In this document: positions 18,025 to 25,506 of the stretch, piece after piece
How positions within the stretch are numbered: position 1 is the stretch's first letter
How the letters are laid out: each line of letters begins with the position of its first letter
From: an uncultured Oscillospiraceae bacterium
GTDB taxonomy: Bacteria; Bacillota; Clostridia; Oscillospirales; Ruminococcaceae
Direction: 5' to 3'
Assembly: GCA_900547385.1 (NCBI GenBank)
Contig: URGQ01000018.1
Span: forward strand, 1 to 25,506
DNA length: 25,506 nucleotides
Notes under the pieces: model-generated
The model's database searches: none
What the model saw: only the letters and a program-made list of their open reading frames with translations
What the model was told of the DNA's origin: nothing
Made by a program: the position numbers and the translations under genes

Positions 18025-18975
18025 GTGCGGCTGAAACCGAATACGCTGATCGTAGTGGCGGGGCCCACGGCCTCCGGCAAAACAGCGCTGGCCATCCAAA
18101 TCGCGAAAGCGGTGGATGGAGAGATCGTTTCCGCCGATAGTATGCAGATCTACCGGGGAGTGGACATTGCCACGGCAAAGCCCACCCCGGAGGAGCTGGC
18201 GGCGGTGCCTCACCACCTTATCGGCTTTTTGCCGATGGATCGGGCTTTTTCGGTGGCGGATTACGCGGAGTTGGCCCGCAAGGAGATCAATGATATTCTA
18301 AGCCGGGGCAAGGTGCCGGTGCTGTGCGGCGGTACGGGGCTTTACATCAAGGCCATTGTGGACAATGTGCAGTACAGCGAGGCAATCACCGGCGATGAAG
18401 CGCTGCGGGAGCGGCTGCGGCAGCTGGCGGAGCGGGAGGGCAATGATGCCCTGTGGCGGCGGCTGGAAGCAATGGACCCCGAAACGGCCAAGCGTATCCA
18501 CCCCAATAATATCGGCCGGGTCATCCGGGCCATTGAGGTGATGACGGTCAGCGGAAAGTCCATCCGGGAACACGAAGCCGAAAGCCTGCGGGAGCCATGT
18601 CCCTATCATGTCATTGAGCTGGGGCTGCGCTATCACGACCGGGAAACGCTGTATGGACGCATTAACCGGCGGGTGGATAAAATGGTGGAGATGGGGCTGA
18701 CTGAGGAGGTAAAAGCTGCCCGGGAACAGGGCCTGACCGCTACCGCCGCGCAGGCCATCGGCTGTAAGGAGCTGTATGGCTGGCTGGATGGCGAAGAAAC
18801 CATGGAGGAAGCGCTGGATAAATTGAAGCAAAGCACCCGCCGCTACGCCAAGCGGCAGCTGACCTGGTTTGGGACGGATCAGCGGATGCGCTGGATCGAG
18901 CCGGACACGCTGGCCGCGGGGGAAACGCCGCTGGATAAGGCAATGGAGATACTGGAAAAGGAGGGAATGGCATGA
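18025..18975 (+). CDS. miaA: tRNA dimethylallyltransferase MiaA
   Basis: The 316-residue enzyme transfers the dimethylallyl group from DMAPP to N6 of A37 in tRNAs reading UNN codons, giving i6A, the substrate of MiaB. The P-loop is GPTASGKT (13-20). SADSMQIYRGVDIATAKP, FSVADYAELA and CGGTGLYIKAI are characteristic, and IGCKELYGWLDGE marks the C-terminal part. Length is typical. The start is GTG (18025), 7 nt after AAGGAGGGG. It lies 29 nt after mutL and its TGA overlaps the ATG of the next gene (ATGA at 18972-18975), so translational coupling is likely. Confidence 0.97.
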   Translation: MRLKPNTLIVVAGPTASGKTALAIQIAKAVDGEIVSADSMQIYRGVDIATAKPTPEELAAVPHHLIGFLPMDRAFSVADYAELARKEINDILSRGKVPVLCGGTGLYIKAIVDNVQYSEAITGDEALRERLRQLAEREGNDALWRRLEAMDPETAKRIHPNNIGRVIRAIEVMTVSGKSIREHEAESLREPCPYHVIELGLRYHDRETLYGRINRRVDKMVEMGLTEEVKAAREQGLTATAAQAIGCKELYGWLDGEETMEEALDKLKQSTRRYAKRQLTWFGTDQRMRWIEPDTLAAGETPLDKAMEILEKEGMA

Positions 18976-20174
18976 AAAGCGGAATGGGCAAGCTGCTGAC
19001 CTTTATTATGGCGGCATTTTTGCTGGTGTTTGCGGGCTACCATGCCTACCGGCACTTTTTCAGCGACTATACTACCGAGAATGTATACCGCTATACGGTG
19101 TACCACAGCACTACCGCTCAGGGGGTGTTTTTTCGGGAGGAAAAAAGCCTGGACCAGTCCGCGGGCAGCAACCTGCGCTATGCGGTGCGTGATGGCGAAA
19201 AGGTGCGGGTGGGCAGCGTGCTGGCCTACCGGTACAGCGATGCCCTGAGTGCCGACTTGGCGGAGCGCCGGGCAGAGGCCCAGAAGGAGCTGACCATGCT
19301 GCAGAGGGTACTGGCCCAGCTGCAAAGCAGCAATACCCCTACCGTAAGCGACCTGACCAGGAATACCGATATCGACCTGCAAAAGCTGGCGGAAGCGGTG
19401 GCACTGGAGCATTACAGCGGGATGGATACCCTGGCGCTGAACCTGCAGGAGGAGATCAACCTGGGCAGCGGCATTACCGGGAAAACCGCGGCGCTGGAAG
19501 CCCGCATTGCTGAGCTGGAGGCCCAGACATCTGGGAGTGCCAGCGGGGAAGCGGTATACAGCACACTGGAGGGGTATTTCAGCAGTGCGGTGGATGGCCG
19601 GGAAGGGGAATATACCCCGGCCCGCCTGGAAGCGATGAGCTGCGATGACCTGCAAACGCTGCTGACTGCCGGTGAAACGGAAGAAGCTGGGCTGGGCAAG
19701 GTAGTTTCCGGGCCGGAGTGGTACTTTGCGCTGACCATCAGCAGCAAGGAGCACAAAAACTACCAGCTGGGCAGCCGGGTCAATCTCGCTTTTGCCGGGG
19801 GAGGCACAGCACAGGGCACGGTGGTGCGCACCGAGCTTTCCGATGACGGCAGCGCCATGATGTTGGTCATCCGGGGTGATACCGTTACGGAGGATACCGT
19901 ATCCCGCCGGGCAGCTACGGTGCGACTTTCTTCCGAAAATTATACCGGCGTGCGGTTTGATAAGGAATACCTGCGCATTGTGGATGGCGTAAAAGGCGTT
20001 TATGTCGATAACGGGTACAGTGTCAAGTTTAAGACGGTGGATATCATTTATGAAGGGGACACCTACTACCTCAGCCGGCTGAACTATACCGGCGAAGAGC
20101 AGCTCAATATCTTCGATAAGCTTATTGCAAGTAAAACGGAGCTTTACGATGGGATGCCGCTTAGTGATTTGTGA
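18972..20174 (+). CDS. HlyD-like membrane-fusion family protein
   Basis: The 400-residue protein has one N-terminal transmembrane segment (about 8-26) and a large external part. Residues about 50-90 (QGVFFREEKSL, LRYAVRDGEKVRVGSVLAYRYS) look like half of a biotinyl-lipoyl/barrel-sandwich motif. Two helical stretches near 95-120 and 165-180 resemble a short hairpin, and beta-rich segments follow. This matches the HlyD-family adaptor-like proteins often annotated near sepF in Clostridia. No transporter gene lies next to it, so an efflux role is doubtful; a cell-envelope or division role is only suggested by position. The ATG overlaps the miaA stop. It is followed by a new promoter for sepF, so it is probably the last gene of the miaB operon. 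Confidence 0.7.
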   Translation: MKSGMGKLLTFIMAAFLLVFAGYHAYRHFFSDYTTENVYRYTVYHSTTAQGVFFREEKSLDQSAGSNLRYAVRDGEKVRVGSVLAYRYSDALSADLAERRAEAQKELTMLQRVLAQLQSSNTPTVSDLTRNTDIDLQKLAEAVALEHYSGMDTLALNLQEEINLGSGITGKTAALEARIAELEAQTSGSASGEAVYSTLEGYFSSAVDGREGEYTPARLEAMSCDDLQTLLTAGETEEAGLGKVVSGPEWYFALTISSKEHKNYQLGSRVNLAFAGGGTAQGTVVRTELSDDGSAMMLVIRGDTVTEDTVSRRAATVRLSSENYTGVRFDKEYLRIVDGVKGVYVDNGYSVKFKTVDIIYEGDTYYLSRLNYTGEEQLNIFDKLIASKTELYDGMPLSDL

Positions 20175-20215
20175 GGGAACTTCCGGACATAGACACAATT
20201 TCTTGTGGTAACGCA

Positions 20216-20244
20216 TTGACAGGAACCACAAAGAATGGGATAAT
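20216..20244 (+). promoter_or_regulatory. Promoter of the sepF-divIVA transcript
   Basis: A perfect -35 TTGACA (20216-20221) and GATAAT (20239-20244) are separated by 17 nt, 38 nt upstream of sepF. Confidence 0.85.
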
Positions 20245-20282
20245 AGATTTATATATCAAATATTCTGCGCAAGGAGGCCGTT

Positions 20283-20774
20283 ATGAGTTTCATCAATAAA
20301 TTCAAGGACTTTATGGGGATCGGCGAAGAAGATTTCGAGGACGATTTTGAGGAAAACGAGCAGCCCGAGGAGATGGAAGACGATCCGTTTGGGGGCTTTT
20401 CCATGCAGCCGGAGTACCGCCCCGGCAAAACCGAGCCGGCCGAAAAGACCGCGGCGCCCCGCAAGGATAATAAGGTCGTCAATATCAATACCACCACGCA
20501 GCTGCAGGTGGTGCTGGTAAAGCCGGAGAAGTTTGAGGACGCTTCCGGCATCGCGGATCATCTGCTGGCCAAGCGCACCGTGGTGCTCAATCTGGAATCG
20601 ACCAACCGGGAAATCGCACGCCGCCTGGTGGATTTCTTAAGCGGTGTGGCCTATGCCAACGGTGGTCAGATCAAGAAAGTGGCAAATTCTACTTATATCA
20701 TCACCCCCTATAATGTAGGCGTGATGGGCGACAGCCTGCTGGACGAGCTGGAAAACAGCGGACTGTATCTGTAA
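20283..20774 (+). CDS. sepF: Cell division protein SepF
   Basis: The 163-residue protein is the membrane-anchoring and ring-forming partner of FtsZ in Gram-positive bacteria. Its first residues (MSFINKFKDFMGIG) form the expected amphipathic membrane-binding helix. An acidic linker follows (about 15-70, rich in Asp/Glu). The C-terminal SepF domain (about 75-155) contains VVLVKPEKFEDAS, KRTVVLNLESTN, RRLVDFLSGVAYA and STYIITPYNV. The ATG follows AAGGAGG with 5 nt between. It is first behind a strong promoter and is followed 48 nt later by divIVA. ylmG and ylmH, which often separate these two genes, are not present. Confidence 0.97.
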   Translation: MSFINKFKDFMGIGEEDFEDDFEENEQPEEMEDDPFGGFSMQPEYRPGKTEPAEKTAAPRKDNKVVNINTTTQLQVVLVKPEKFEDASGIADHLLAKRTVVLNLESTNREIARRLVDFLSGVAYANGGQIKKVANSTYIITPYNVGVMGDSLLDELENSGLYL

Positions 20775-20822
20775 GCAAGGGACCGTAACACTGGACCGGC
20801 ACGACCGGGGGAGGAACAGAAA

Positions 20823-21626
20823 ATGACCGAGAATTTGGCTCATCCGCAGTTTAGCAAGGGACTTTCCGGCTATAAGGTCGAGGAAGTGGATTCTTACATC
20901 GATAAGGTACTGGATACCATCAAGGATCTCAAGGACCAGAATGAGGTTTTGGAAGAAAAGATAGGCGTACTGGCCGAAAGTCTGCAGAAATACCGCGAGG
21001 ATGAGGACAGCCTGCGGGAGGCGCTGCTGGGCGCGCAGAAGATGGGTGACAGCATCGTCAAGAACGCGAACAATAAGGCGGAGATCACCATGCGGGAGGC
21101 TTCCGTTAAGGCGGCGCATATCGTGGAGGAGGCTCGCAAAAAGGTGGAAGATGAAAAGGACGAGCTCATCCGGGTACAGACTGCTGCCGCTGATTTTAAG
21201 GCAAAGCTCATTGAGCTGTACCGGGAACACATCGAGCTGGTGACCCGCATCCCCGTAAGCGATAGCGCCCCCGCAGAGGAAGCTCCTGCCGTGGAAGAGC
21301 CTATTGCCGAGGAAGTGGCCGAGACGGTGGAGGTAGCTGAACCGGCTGTGGAACCTACCCCTGTGGAAGCGGCCGAAGAAGCGGCAGCCGAGCATGAGGA
21401 GCAGTCTGCCCCCGTGGAGGAAGCACCTGCTGCCCCCATAGTGGAAGAAAAATCGGATATCCCCGCGGCTGGTGAGGACATCTTTGCCGAGTTTGAAAAG
21501 AAAAAACAGCAGATCCTCAATTTTGATATCGGGGAGCAGCCAGAAACTGAGCGCCGCAGTAAATTTGCGGGGCTGAAGTTCGGCAACGATTTTAACCTGA
21601 TGGATGATGAGGACGACGACTTTTAA
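20823..21626 (+). CDS. divIVA: DivIVA domain protein with long acidic tail
   Basis: The 267-residue protein has the membrane-curvature binding DivIVA N-terminal region (FSKGLSGYKVEEVDSYID, about 10-27) and a long coiled coil (about 28-140) with heptad-like charged residues. These proteins gather at division septa and cell poles and recruit division, chromosome or cell-wall factors. Residues about 148-215 form a low-complexity Ala/Glu/Pro/Val linker. The end (221-267) is predicted helical then strongly acidic (NLMDDEDDDF), with a short hydrophobic motif FAGLKFGNDF that could be a partner-docking peptide. Bacillus DivIVA is about 160 residues, so the C-terminal 100 residues are an extension. 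The ATG follows GGGAGGA. It is co-transcribed with sepF; a hairpin lies just after the stop. Confidence 0.93.
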   Translation: MTENLAHPQFSKGLSGYKVEEVDSYIDKVLDTIKDLKDQNEVLEEKIGVLAESLQKYREDEDSLREALLGAQKMGDSIVKNANNKAEITMREASVKAAHIVEEARKKVEDEKDELIRVQTAAADFKAKLIELYREHIELVTRIPVSDSAPAEEAPAVEEPIAEEVAETVEVAEPAVEPTPVEAAEEAAAEHEEQSAPVEEAPAAPIVEEKSDIPAAGEDIFAEFEKKKQQILNFDIGEQPETERRSKFAGLKFGNDFNLMDDEDDDF

Positions 21627-21639
21627 TAAAAACTAAAGC

Positions 21640-21675
21640 AGTCTGCGGCCTGTGGTAAACGGGTCGCAGACTTTT
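21640..21675 (+). terminator. Hairpin/terminator between divIVA and lspA
   Basis: AGTCTGCGGCC (21640-21650) pairs with GGTCGCAGACT (21662-21672) with one G-U, followed by only TTTT. It sits immediately before the lspA ribosome site, so it may act as a partial terminator or attenuator rather than a full stop. Confidence 0.65.
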
Positions 21676-21687
21676 GAGGGTATTGAT

Positions 21688-22176
21688 ATGTTTAAGATCA
21701 TTTCGGTTGTGATCGGTTTTCTGCTGCTGGGGCTGGACCAGTGGAGCAAGCAGTGGGCCATCACCCACCTGGAGGGAGCCGGTACGGTACCGGCGCTGCC
21801 GGGACTTTTCAATTTTGATTTTTTGCCCAATGGCAATGACGGCGCTGCCTGGGGAATGCTCTCCGGCAAGCAGACGCTGCTTATCGCGGCGACGGCCGTT
21901 ATGCTGCTGGCTATCATCATCTACATGGTGGCCAAGCGCAAAAAAATGGCCAACATGGCCTTCCTTTCGCTGATACTGGTGGTATCCGGTGGCGTCGGGA
22001 ATCTTATTGACCGCGTGGCGCAGGGCTATGTGGTGGATTTTATCCGCTTTGCGTTTTGGAACCGTTTCCCGACCTTTAATGTAGCGGATATCGCCATCAC
22101 CGTTGGCGTGGCGCTTTTGGTCATCTATATCCTGTTTATCGACGGGAAGAAGGAGAAAAAGAGTGGAACGCCGTGA
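21688..22176 (+). CDS. lspA: Signal peptidase II (prolipoprotein)
   Basis: The 162-residue integral membrane aspartyl protease removes signal peptides from lipidated prolipoproteins. Four membrane segments are visible (about 3-18, 63-81, 90-104, 136-151). Conserved motifs include DQWSKQWA, NDGAAWGM, GGVGNLIDRV with Asp108, and FNVADIAI with Asp134, the two expected catalytic aspartates. The ATG at 21688 (MFKIISVV) is chosen because GAGGG lies 7 nt upstream; a GTG at 21652 would lie inside the hairpin and add an unusual extension. Its substrates would include lipoproteins such as the one suspected at 1484. The gene overlaps the next by 14 nt, indicating coupling. Confidence 0.97.
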   Translation: MFKIISVVIGFLLLGLDQWSKQWAITHLEGAGTVPALPGLFNFDFLPNGNDGAAWGMLSGKQTLLIAATAVMLLAIIIYMVAKRKKMANMAFLSLILVVSGGVGNLIDRVAQGYVVDFIRFAFWNRFPTFNVADIAITVGVALLVIYILFIDGKKEKKSGTP

Positions 22177-23080
22177 GCTGACCGTGGCTGCCGAAGCGGC
22201 GGGCTGCCGGCTGGATAAAGGATTGGCGCTGCTGGCACCGGAGCTTTCCCGCAGTCAAATTCAAACTTTGGCGGAAAAGGGAAGTATCCTGAAAAACGGC
22301 GCTGCGGCAGGGAAAAAGGACACCTTGCGGGAGGGTGACAGTATCATCATTACCCTGCCGGATCCGGTACCCACCGGCACCCAGGCCGAGAATATCCCGC
22401 TGGAGATTGTCTACGAGGACGACGACCTGCTGGTAGTGAATAAGCCCAAGGGAATGGTGGTTCACCCGGCGGCAGGTAATTATACCGGCACGCTGGTGAA
22501 TGCCCTGCTGTATCACTGCGGGGACAGCCTTTCCGGCATCAATGGAGAGATACGCCCCGGTATTGTGCATCGCATCGATAAGGATACCAGTGGGCTGCTG
22601 ATCGTGGCCAAGAATGACACCGCCCACCGACACCTGGCCGAGCAAATAAAGGCCCACAGCTTTACACGGGAGTATGAAGCAATAGTTTACGGGCATTTTA
22701 AGGAACGGCAGTTTACCGTGGATGCACCGATCGGCCGGCATAAAACCGAACGCAAAAAGATGTGTGTGACCGAGGAAAACAGCCGCCACGCTGTTACCCA
22801 TGTGCAGGTGCTGGCGGAATATCCCGGCTTTAGCCATATTCGGTGCAGGCTGGAAACCGGCCGTACGCACCAGATCAGAGTGCATATGGCCTATATGGGC
22901 CACCCGGTGGTGGGGGATCCGGTGTATGCTCCGGGGCGGCCGGACTGCGGGGTGCAGGGCCAGTGCCTGCACGCCAAAAAGATCGGATTCATCCACCCAA
23001 GAACGGGCGAATATATGGAATTTGATTCAGCGCTGCCGCAGTACTTTACGGCACTGCTGATGAAAATAAGCAAAGAGTAA
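22163..23080 (+). CDS. rluD: RluD-type 23S rRNA pseudouridine synthase
   Basis: The 305-residue protein has an N-terminal S4 RNA-binding domain (GCRLDKGLALLAPELSRSQI, about 14-33) and the pseudouridine synthase domain. The catalytic motif is HRIDKDTSGLLIVAKND with Asp139; VNKPKGMVVHPA and TGRTHQIRVHMAYMGHPVVGDP are also intact. The lspA-rluD (ylyB) order is widespread in Firmicutes, which supports the RluD assignment; targets in Escherichia coli are positions 1911, 1915 and 1917 of 23S rRNA, but not tested here. The start is GTG (22163), 8 nt after AAGGAG, inside the end of lspA; an upstream in-frame ATG (22103) would extend far into lspA and is rejected. Confidence 0.95.
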   Translation: MERRELTVAAEAAGCRLDKGLALLAPELSRSQIQTLAEKGSILKNGAAAGKKDTLREGDSIIITLPDPVPTGTQAENIPLEIVYEDDDLLVVNKPKGMVVHPAAGNYTGTLVNALLYHCGDSLSGINGEIRPGIVHRIDKDTSGLLIVAKNDTAHRHLAEQIKAHSFTREYEAIVYGHFKERQFTVDAPIGRHKTERKKMCVTEENSRHAVTHVQVLAEYPGFSHIRCRLETGRTHQIRVHMAYMGHPVVGDPVYAPGRPDCGVQGQCLHAKKIGFIHPRTGEYMEFDSALPQYFTALLMKISKE

Positions 23081-23100
23081 TCGTGTAATCGGAGGTAGCT

Positions 23101-23928
23101 ATGACACAGGAAAAACTGGAACAGCTGAAAGCGACCGCCACAGAGGTGCGCCGCGGTATTCTGACCGAAGTTCACGCCGCCAAGTCGGGTCATCCGGGCG
23201 GCTCGCTTTCGGTCGCGGATATTATTACCTACCTGTACAGCGAGGTGCTGCGGGTTGACCCCGAAACCCCCCGCTGGGAGGACCGTGACAGATTGGTGCT
23301 AAGCAAGGGTCACACCTGCCCGGCGCTGTACGCTATGCTGGCGGAAAAGGGCTTCTTCCCCAAGGAGGAGCTGACCACCTTCCGCGCGATCGGTTCCCGT
23401 CTGCAGGGCCACCCCGATATGAATAAGGCCCCCGGCATTGATTTTTCCGCCGGTTCGCTGGGTCAGGGCGTCAGTGCCGCCTGCGGTATGGCGTTGGCCG
23501 GTAAGCTGGGGCACAAGGACTACCGTGTCTATACCATTCTGGGCGATGGCGAAATTGAAGAGGGCCAGGTGTGGGAGGCCGCTATGTTTGCCGACCACTA
23601 CAAGCTGGATAACCTTTGCTTCATCATCGATAACAACGATCTGCAGATCGACGGCCGTGTGGGCGAGGTTTCTTCTCCCTACCCCATCGATGAAAAGTTC
23701 CGTGCCTTTGGCTTTGAGGTATTCTGCTGCGATGGCCACGATTTTGCCGCGTTGGAGGAGACCTTCCAAAAGGTGCTGAATGTAACCGGCAAGCCGGCAG
23801 CGATCATTGCCAAGACTATAAAGGGCAAGGGTGTCAGCTACATGGAAGACCAGGTGGGCTGGCACGGCAAGGCCCCTAATGACGCCGAGTACGAACAGGG
23901 CATGAAAGAGCTGGAGGAGGTGCGGTAA
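23101..23928 (+). CDS. Transketolase, N-terminal (TPP-binding) subunit
   Basis: The 275-residue protein is the first half of a split transketolase. It binds the pyrophosphate of thiamine diphosphate: KSGHPGGSLSVADI, LSKGHTCPALYAML, GSLGQGVSAACGMAL, and the metal/TPP motif GDGEIEEGQVWEA...DNNDLQIDG. Together with the C-terminal subunit it moves two-carbon units between sugar phosphates in the non-oxidative pentose phosphate pathway. The ATG at 23101 follows CGGAGG. Only 1 nt separates its stop from the next ATG, fitting a stoichiometric heteromer. It follows rluD by 20 nt and is probably read from the same message. A related role in a DXS-like or other TPP enzyme is less likely given the pairing. 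Confidence 0.95.
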   Translation: MTQEKLEQLKATATEVRRGILTEVHAAKSGHPGGSLSVADIITYLYSEVLRVDPETPRWEDRDRLVLSKGHTCPALYAMLAEKGFFPKEELTTFRAIGSRLQGHPDMNKAPGIDFSAGSLGQGVSAACGMALAGKLGHKDYRVYTILGDGEIEEGQVWEAAMFADHYKLDNLCFIIDNNDLQIDGRVGEVSSPYPIDEKFRAFGFEVFCCDGHDFAALEETFQKVLNVTGKPAAIIAKTIKGKGVSYMEDQVGWHGKAPNDAEYEQGMKELEEVR

Positions 23929-23929
23929 C

Positions 23930-24871
23930 ATGGCAGAGGTAATGAAAAAAGCGACCCGTGACAGCTACGGCGAAGCACTGGTAGAGCTGGGGCAGGAAAA
24001 CCCCAATATTGTAGTATTTGATGCGGACCTGGCCGGTGCCACCAAGACCGGCGTATTCAAAAAGGCCTTCCCGGACCGCTTCTTTGATTGCGGCATTGCT
24101 GAGGGGAATATGATGGTAGCGGCAGCGGGTGTTTCTACCTGCGGATACATTCCTTTTGCCAGTACCTTTGCCATGTTTGCAGCCGGCCGCGCCTATGAGC
24201 AGATCCGCAACAGCATTGGTTATCCCCACCTCAATGTCAAGATCGGCGCGACCCATGCCGGTATTTCCGTCGGTGAGGATGGTGCGACCCACCAGTGCAA
24301 TGAGGACATCGCCCTAATGCGCACCATTCCCGGTATGGTGGTTATCAATCCCGCCGATGATGTGGAAGCCAAGGCTGCTGTAAAGGCTGCCGCTGCCTAT
24401 GTAGGCCCGGTTTATCTGCGCTTTGGCCGTCTGGCTGCCCCCATTTTTAATGATGCCACGACCTACAAGTTTGAGATGGGCAAGGGCATTACCCTGCGGG
24501 ACGGCAAGGATGTGACCATTGTGGCTACTGGTATCCTGGTAGGCGAGGCCATCAAGGCTGGTGAGCTGCTGGCCGCTGAGAGGATCGATGCCCGTATCAT
24601 CAATATCCACACCATCAAGCCTATTGATAAAGAGCTGCTGGTAAAGGCCAGCCGGGAGACTGGCCGCATTCTCACCTGCGAGGAGCATTCCATCATTGGC
24701 GGCCTGGGTTCCGCCGTCATCGAAGCTATCGCGGAGGATGCCCCCTGCAAGGTCAGCCGCCTGGGTGTCAACGATCAGTACGGACATTCCGGCCCCGGCG
24801 CCAAGTTGCTGGAGGAGTACGGCTTTACTGCCGAAAACATTGCGGCCCGTGCCAAGGAACTACTGAAGTAA
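23930..24871 (+). CDS. Transketolase, C-terminal (pyrimidine-binding) subunit
   Basis: The 313-residue second half contains the pyrimidine-binding domain and the transketolase C-terminal domain. Visible motifs are FFDCGIAEGNMMVAAAGVST (including the Glu that activates TPP), THAGISVGEDGATHQ, PGMVVINPADDVEAKAA, VYLRFGRLAAP, and the C-terminal EEHSIIGGLGSAV...GHSGPG. It works with the preceding subunit at the dimer interface. The ATG is 1 nt after the previous stop, with the ribosome site GAGGAGG inside the end of that gene. A GC-rich terminator follows. Confidence 0.96.
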   Translation: MAEVMKKATRDSYGEALVELGQENPNIVVFDADLAGATKTGVFKKAFPDRFFDCGIAEGNMMVAAAGVSTCGYIPFASTFAMFAAGRAYEQIRNSIGYPHLNVKIGATHAGISVGEDGATHQCNEDIALMRTIPGMVVINPADDVEAKAAVKAAAAYVGPVYLRFGRLAAPIFNDATTYKFEMGKGITLRDGKDVTIVATGILVGEAIKAGELLAAERIDARIINIHTIKPIDKELLVKASRETGRILTCEEHSIIGGLGSAVIEAIAEDAPCKVSRLGVNDQYGHSGPGAKLLEEYGFTAENIAARAKELLK

Positions 24872-24883
24872 TTGAATCACCAC

Positions 24884-24922
24884 GCCGCCCGGCGCTGCTT
24901 TGTGCGGCTCCGGGCGGCTTTT
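24884..24922 (+). terminator. Terminator after the transketolase genes
   Basis: GCCGCCCGG (24884-24892) pairs perfectly with CCGGGCGGC (24910-24918), followed by TTTT. It lies before the comEA ribosome site (AAAGGAGGGC, 24930-24939). Confidence 0.82.
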
Positions 24923-24944
24923 GCGCAAAGAAAGGAGGGCTTCT

Positions 24945-25313
24945 ATGGCAAGATTTCGTCTGCCGCAGCGGCGGCTGGATCGTGTGCTGCCGGTGGCGGC
25001 CCTTCTGCTATGTGCGGGATTGCTGCTCCTGCCGTTACGGGAGGAACCCTATACAGAAACGCCCTTTGCCGAGAGGATGGAGGCTGTCCCGGAAGACTTG
25101 GATGAATTCCTCAAGCTGGCGTCTACCGATATTAATACGGCCGATAAGGAAGCCCTGATGAAGCTGCCCGGCATCGGGGAGGTCCTCTCCGACCGTATCC
25201 TGCAATACCGGGTACAGCGTGGCCCCTTCGCCGATTGGTCCGAATTCCGTCAAATTCAAGGGATAGGGGAGCACCTGGTGGAGACCCTACGACCGGTAGC
25301 GTATCTGGGCTAA
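24945..25313 (+). CDS. Short ComEA-like helix-hairpin-helix protein
   Basis: The 122-residue protein has a basic N-terminus, a transmembrane segment (about 13-31), a short linker, and a C-terminal double helix-hairpin-helix DNA-binding domain (about 62-120: INTADKEALMKLPGIGEVLS, then FRQIQGIGEHLVETLRP). This is the ComEA arrangement, in which a membrane-anchored protein holds incoming DNA during transformation. The SLBB domain found in longer ComEA proteins is absent, and no comEC or comEB lies beside it, so competence is only a possible role. The ATG at 24945 (MARFRLPQ) is chosen for its AAAGGAGGG site. No obvious promoter is seen between the terminator and the start; weak read-through is possible. 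No clear terminator follows before the tRNA promoter. Confidence 0.85.
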   Translation: MARFRLPQRRLDRVLPVAALLLCAGLLLLPLREEPYTETPFAERMEAVPEDLDEFLKLASTDINTADKEALMKLPGIGEVLSDRILQYRVQRGPFADWSEFRQIQGIGEHLVETLRPVAYLG

Positions 25314-25376
25314 ACAGCCGCTAAAGCGGTAGGAGAAAAAAGGACGAAAAAAAACTAAAAAAAAGCAGTAAAATGG

Positions 25377-25405
25377 TTGACAAGAGGCTGATGATATAGT
25401 ATAAT
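25377..25405 (+). promoter_or_regulatory. Consensus sigma-A promoter of tRNA-Val
   Basis: Perfect TTGACA (25377-25382) and perfect TATAAT (25400-25405) with a 17-nt spacer. The leader between it and the tRNA can fold (GCGGA 25420-25424 with TCCGC 25429-25433, and TTGTC 25411-25415 with GACAA 25439-25443), presumably a removable 5' leader. Confidence 0.92.
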
Positions 25406-25451
25406 TCGTTTTGTCGCCTGCGGAAATATCCGCCGGAGGACAAGCCAATGT

Positions 25452-25506
25452 GGGAGCATAGCTCAGCTGGGAGAGCACCTGCCTTACAAGCAGGGGGTCA
25501 CAGGTT
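25452..25506 (+). tRNA. tRNA-Val (anticodon TAC), truncated by window end
   Basis: The acceptor 5' strand GGGAGCA, a D arm with AGCTGGGAGAGC, the anticodon stem CCTGC/GCAGG and loop CTTACAA (anticodon TAC) are readable. The window stops within the T arm (CACAGGTT). It is probably the first gene of a tRNA cluster continuing outside. Confidence 0.93.

Noticed and set aside
18879..20231. A 450-codon minus-strand frame opposite the HlyD-like gene
   Set aside because: The plus-strand gene has a start overlapping miaA and plausible domains; the minus frame has no ribosome site and no recognisable domain.
25314..25376. CCGC-TAAA-GCGG hairpin followed by A-rich tract after the comEA-like gene
   Set aside because: The 4-bp stem is weak and is followed by A rather than T on the coding strand, so it is not a convincing terminator for that gene.

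Overview
The window looks like a chromosomal core segment of a GC-rich member of the Clostridia (Bacillota), most like Oscillospiraceae/Ruminococcaceae. This rests on clean Shine-Dalgarno sites (AAGGAGG), sigma-A promoters with 17-nt spacers, a Gram-positive LexA box, the miaB-ylbF-mutS-mutL-miaA order, a sepF-divIVA-lspA-rluD block and a split transketolase. I would not name a genus. Apart from one recombinase remnant there is no sign of a mobile element, and I see no CRISPR array, phage block, toxin-antitoxin pair or defence system.

Layout. 1-1460: tRNA-Lys(CTT), an antisense-oriented C-terminal remnant of a large serine recombinase, a short AT-richer stretch with no recognisable gene, then a compact stable-RNA unit (perfect promoter, tRNA-Glu(CTC), two tandem 5S rRNA genes, strong terminator). 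1484-3394: a DUF4097-type lipoprotein gene convergent with an RluA-family pseudouridine synthase, separated by a bidirectional terminator and an (ACT)6 microsatellite that gives the synthase six in-frame stop codons in a row. 3635-9462: radC convergent with a uvrB-uvrA operon under a promoter overlapped by a perfect LexA/SOS box. 9585-11080: a divergent pair, SGNH hydrolase and TetR regulator. 11114-20174: a long co-directional run miaB, ylbF/ricA-like, mutS, mutL, miaA and a HlyD-like membrane protein, joining tRNA A37 modification to mismatch repair. 20216-24922: a new promoter, then sepF, divIVA, lspA, rluD and the two transketolase halves (cell division, lipoprotein processing, rRNA modification, pentose phosphate pathway). 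24945-25506: a short ComEA-like protein, then a perfect promoter and a tRNA-Val(TAC) cut by the window edge.

Most protein genes are ordinary housekeeping genes. The least explained features are non-coding: (i) two diverged copies of a GC-rich palindromic element just after the radC and miaB stop codons, with base-pair changes that preserve the stems; (ii) the tandem 5S pair, whose terminal helices differ by compensatory changes; (iii) the run of tandem stop codons; (iv) hairpins at positions that could control uvrA, lspA, the lipoprotein gene and the first pseudouridine synthase. None of these has been checked against a database.
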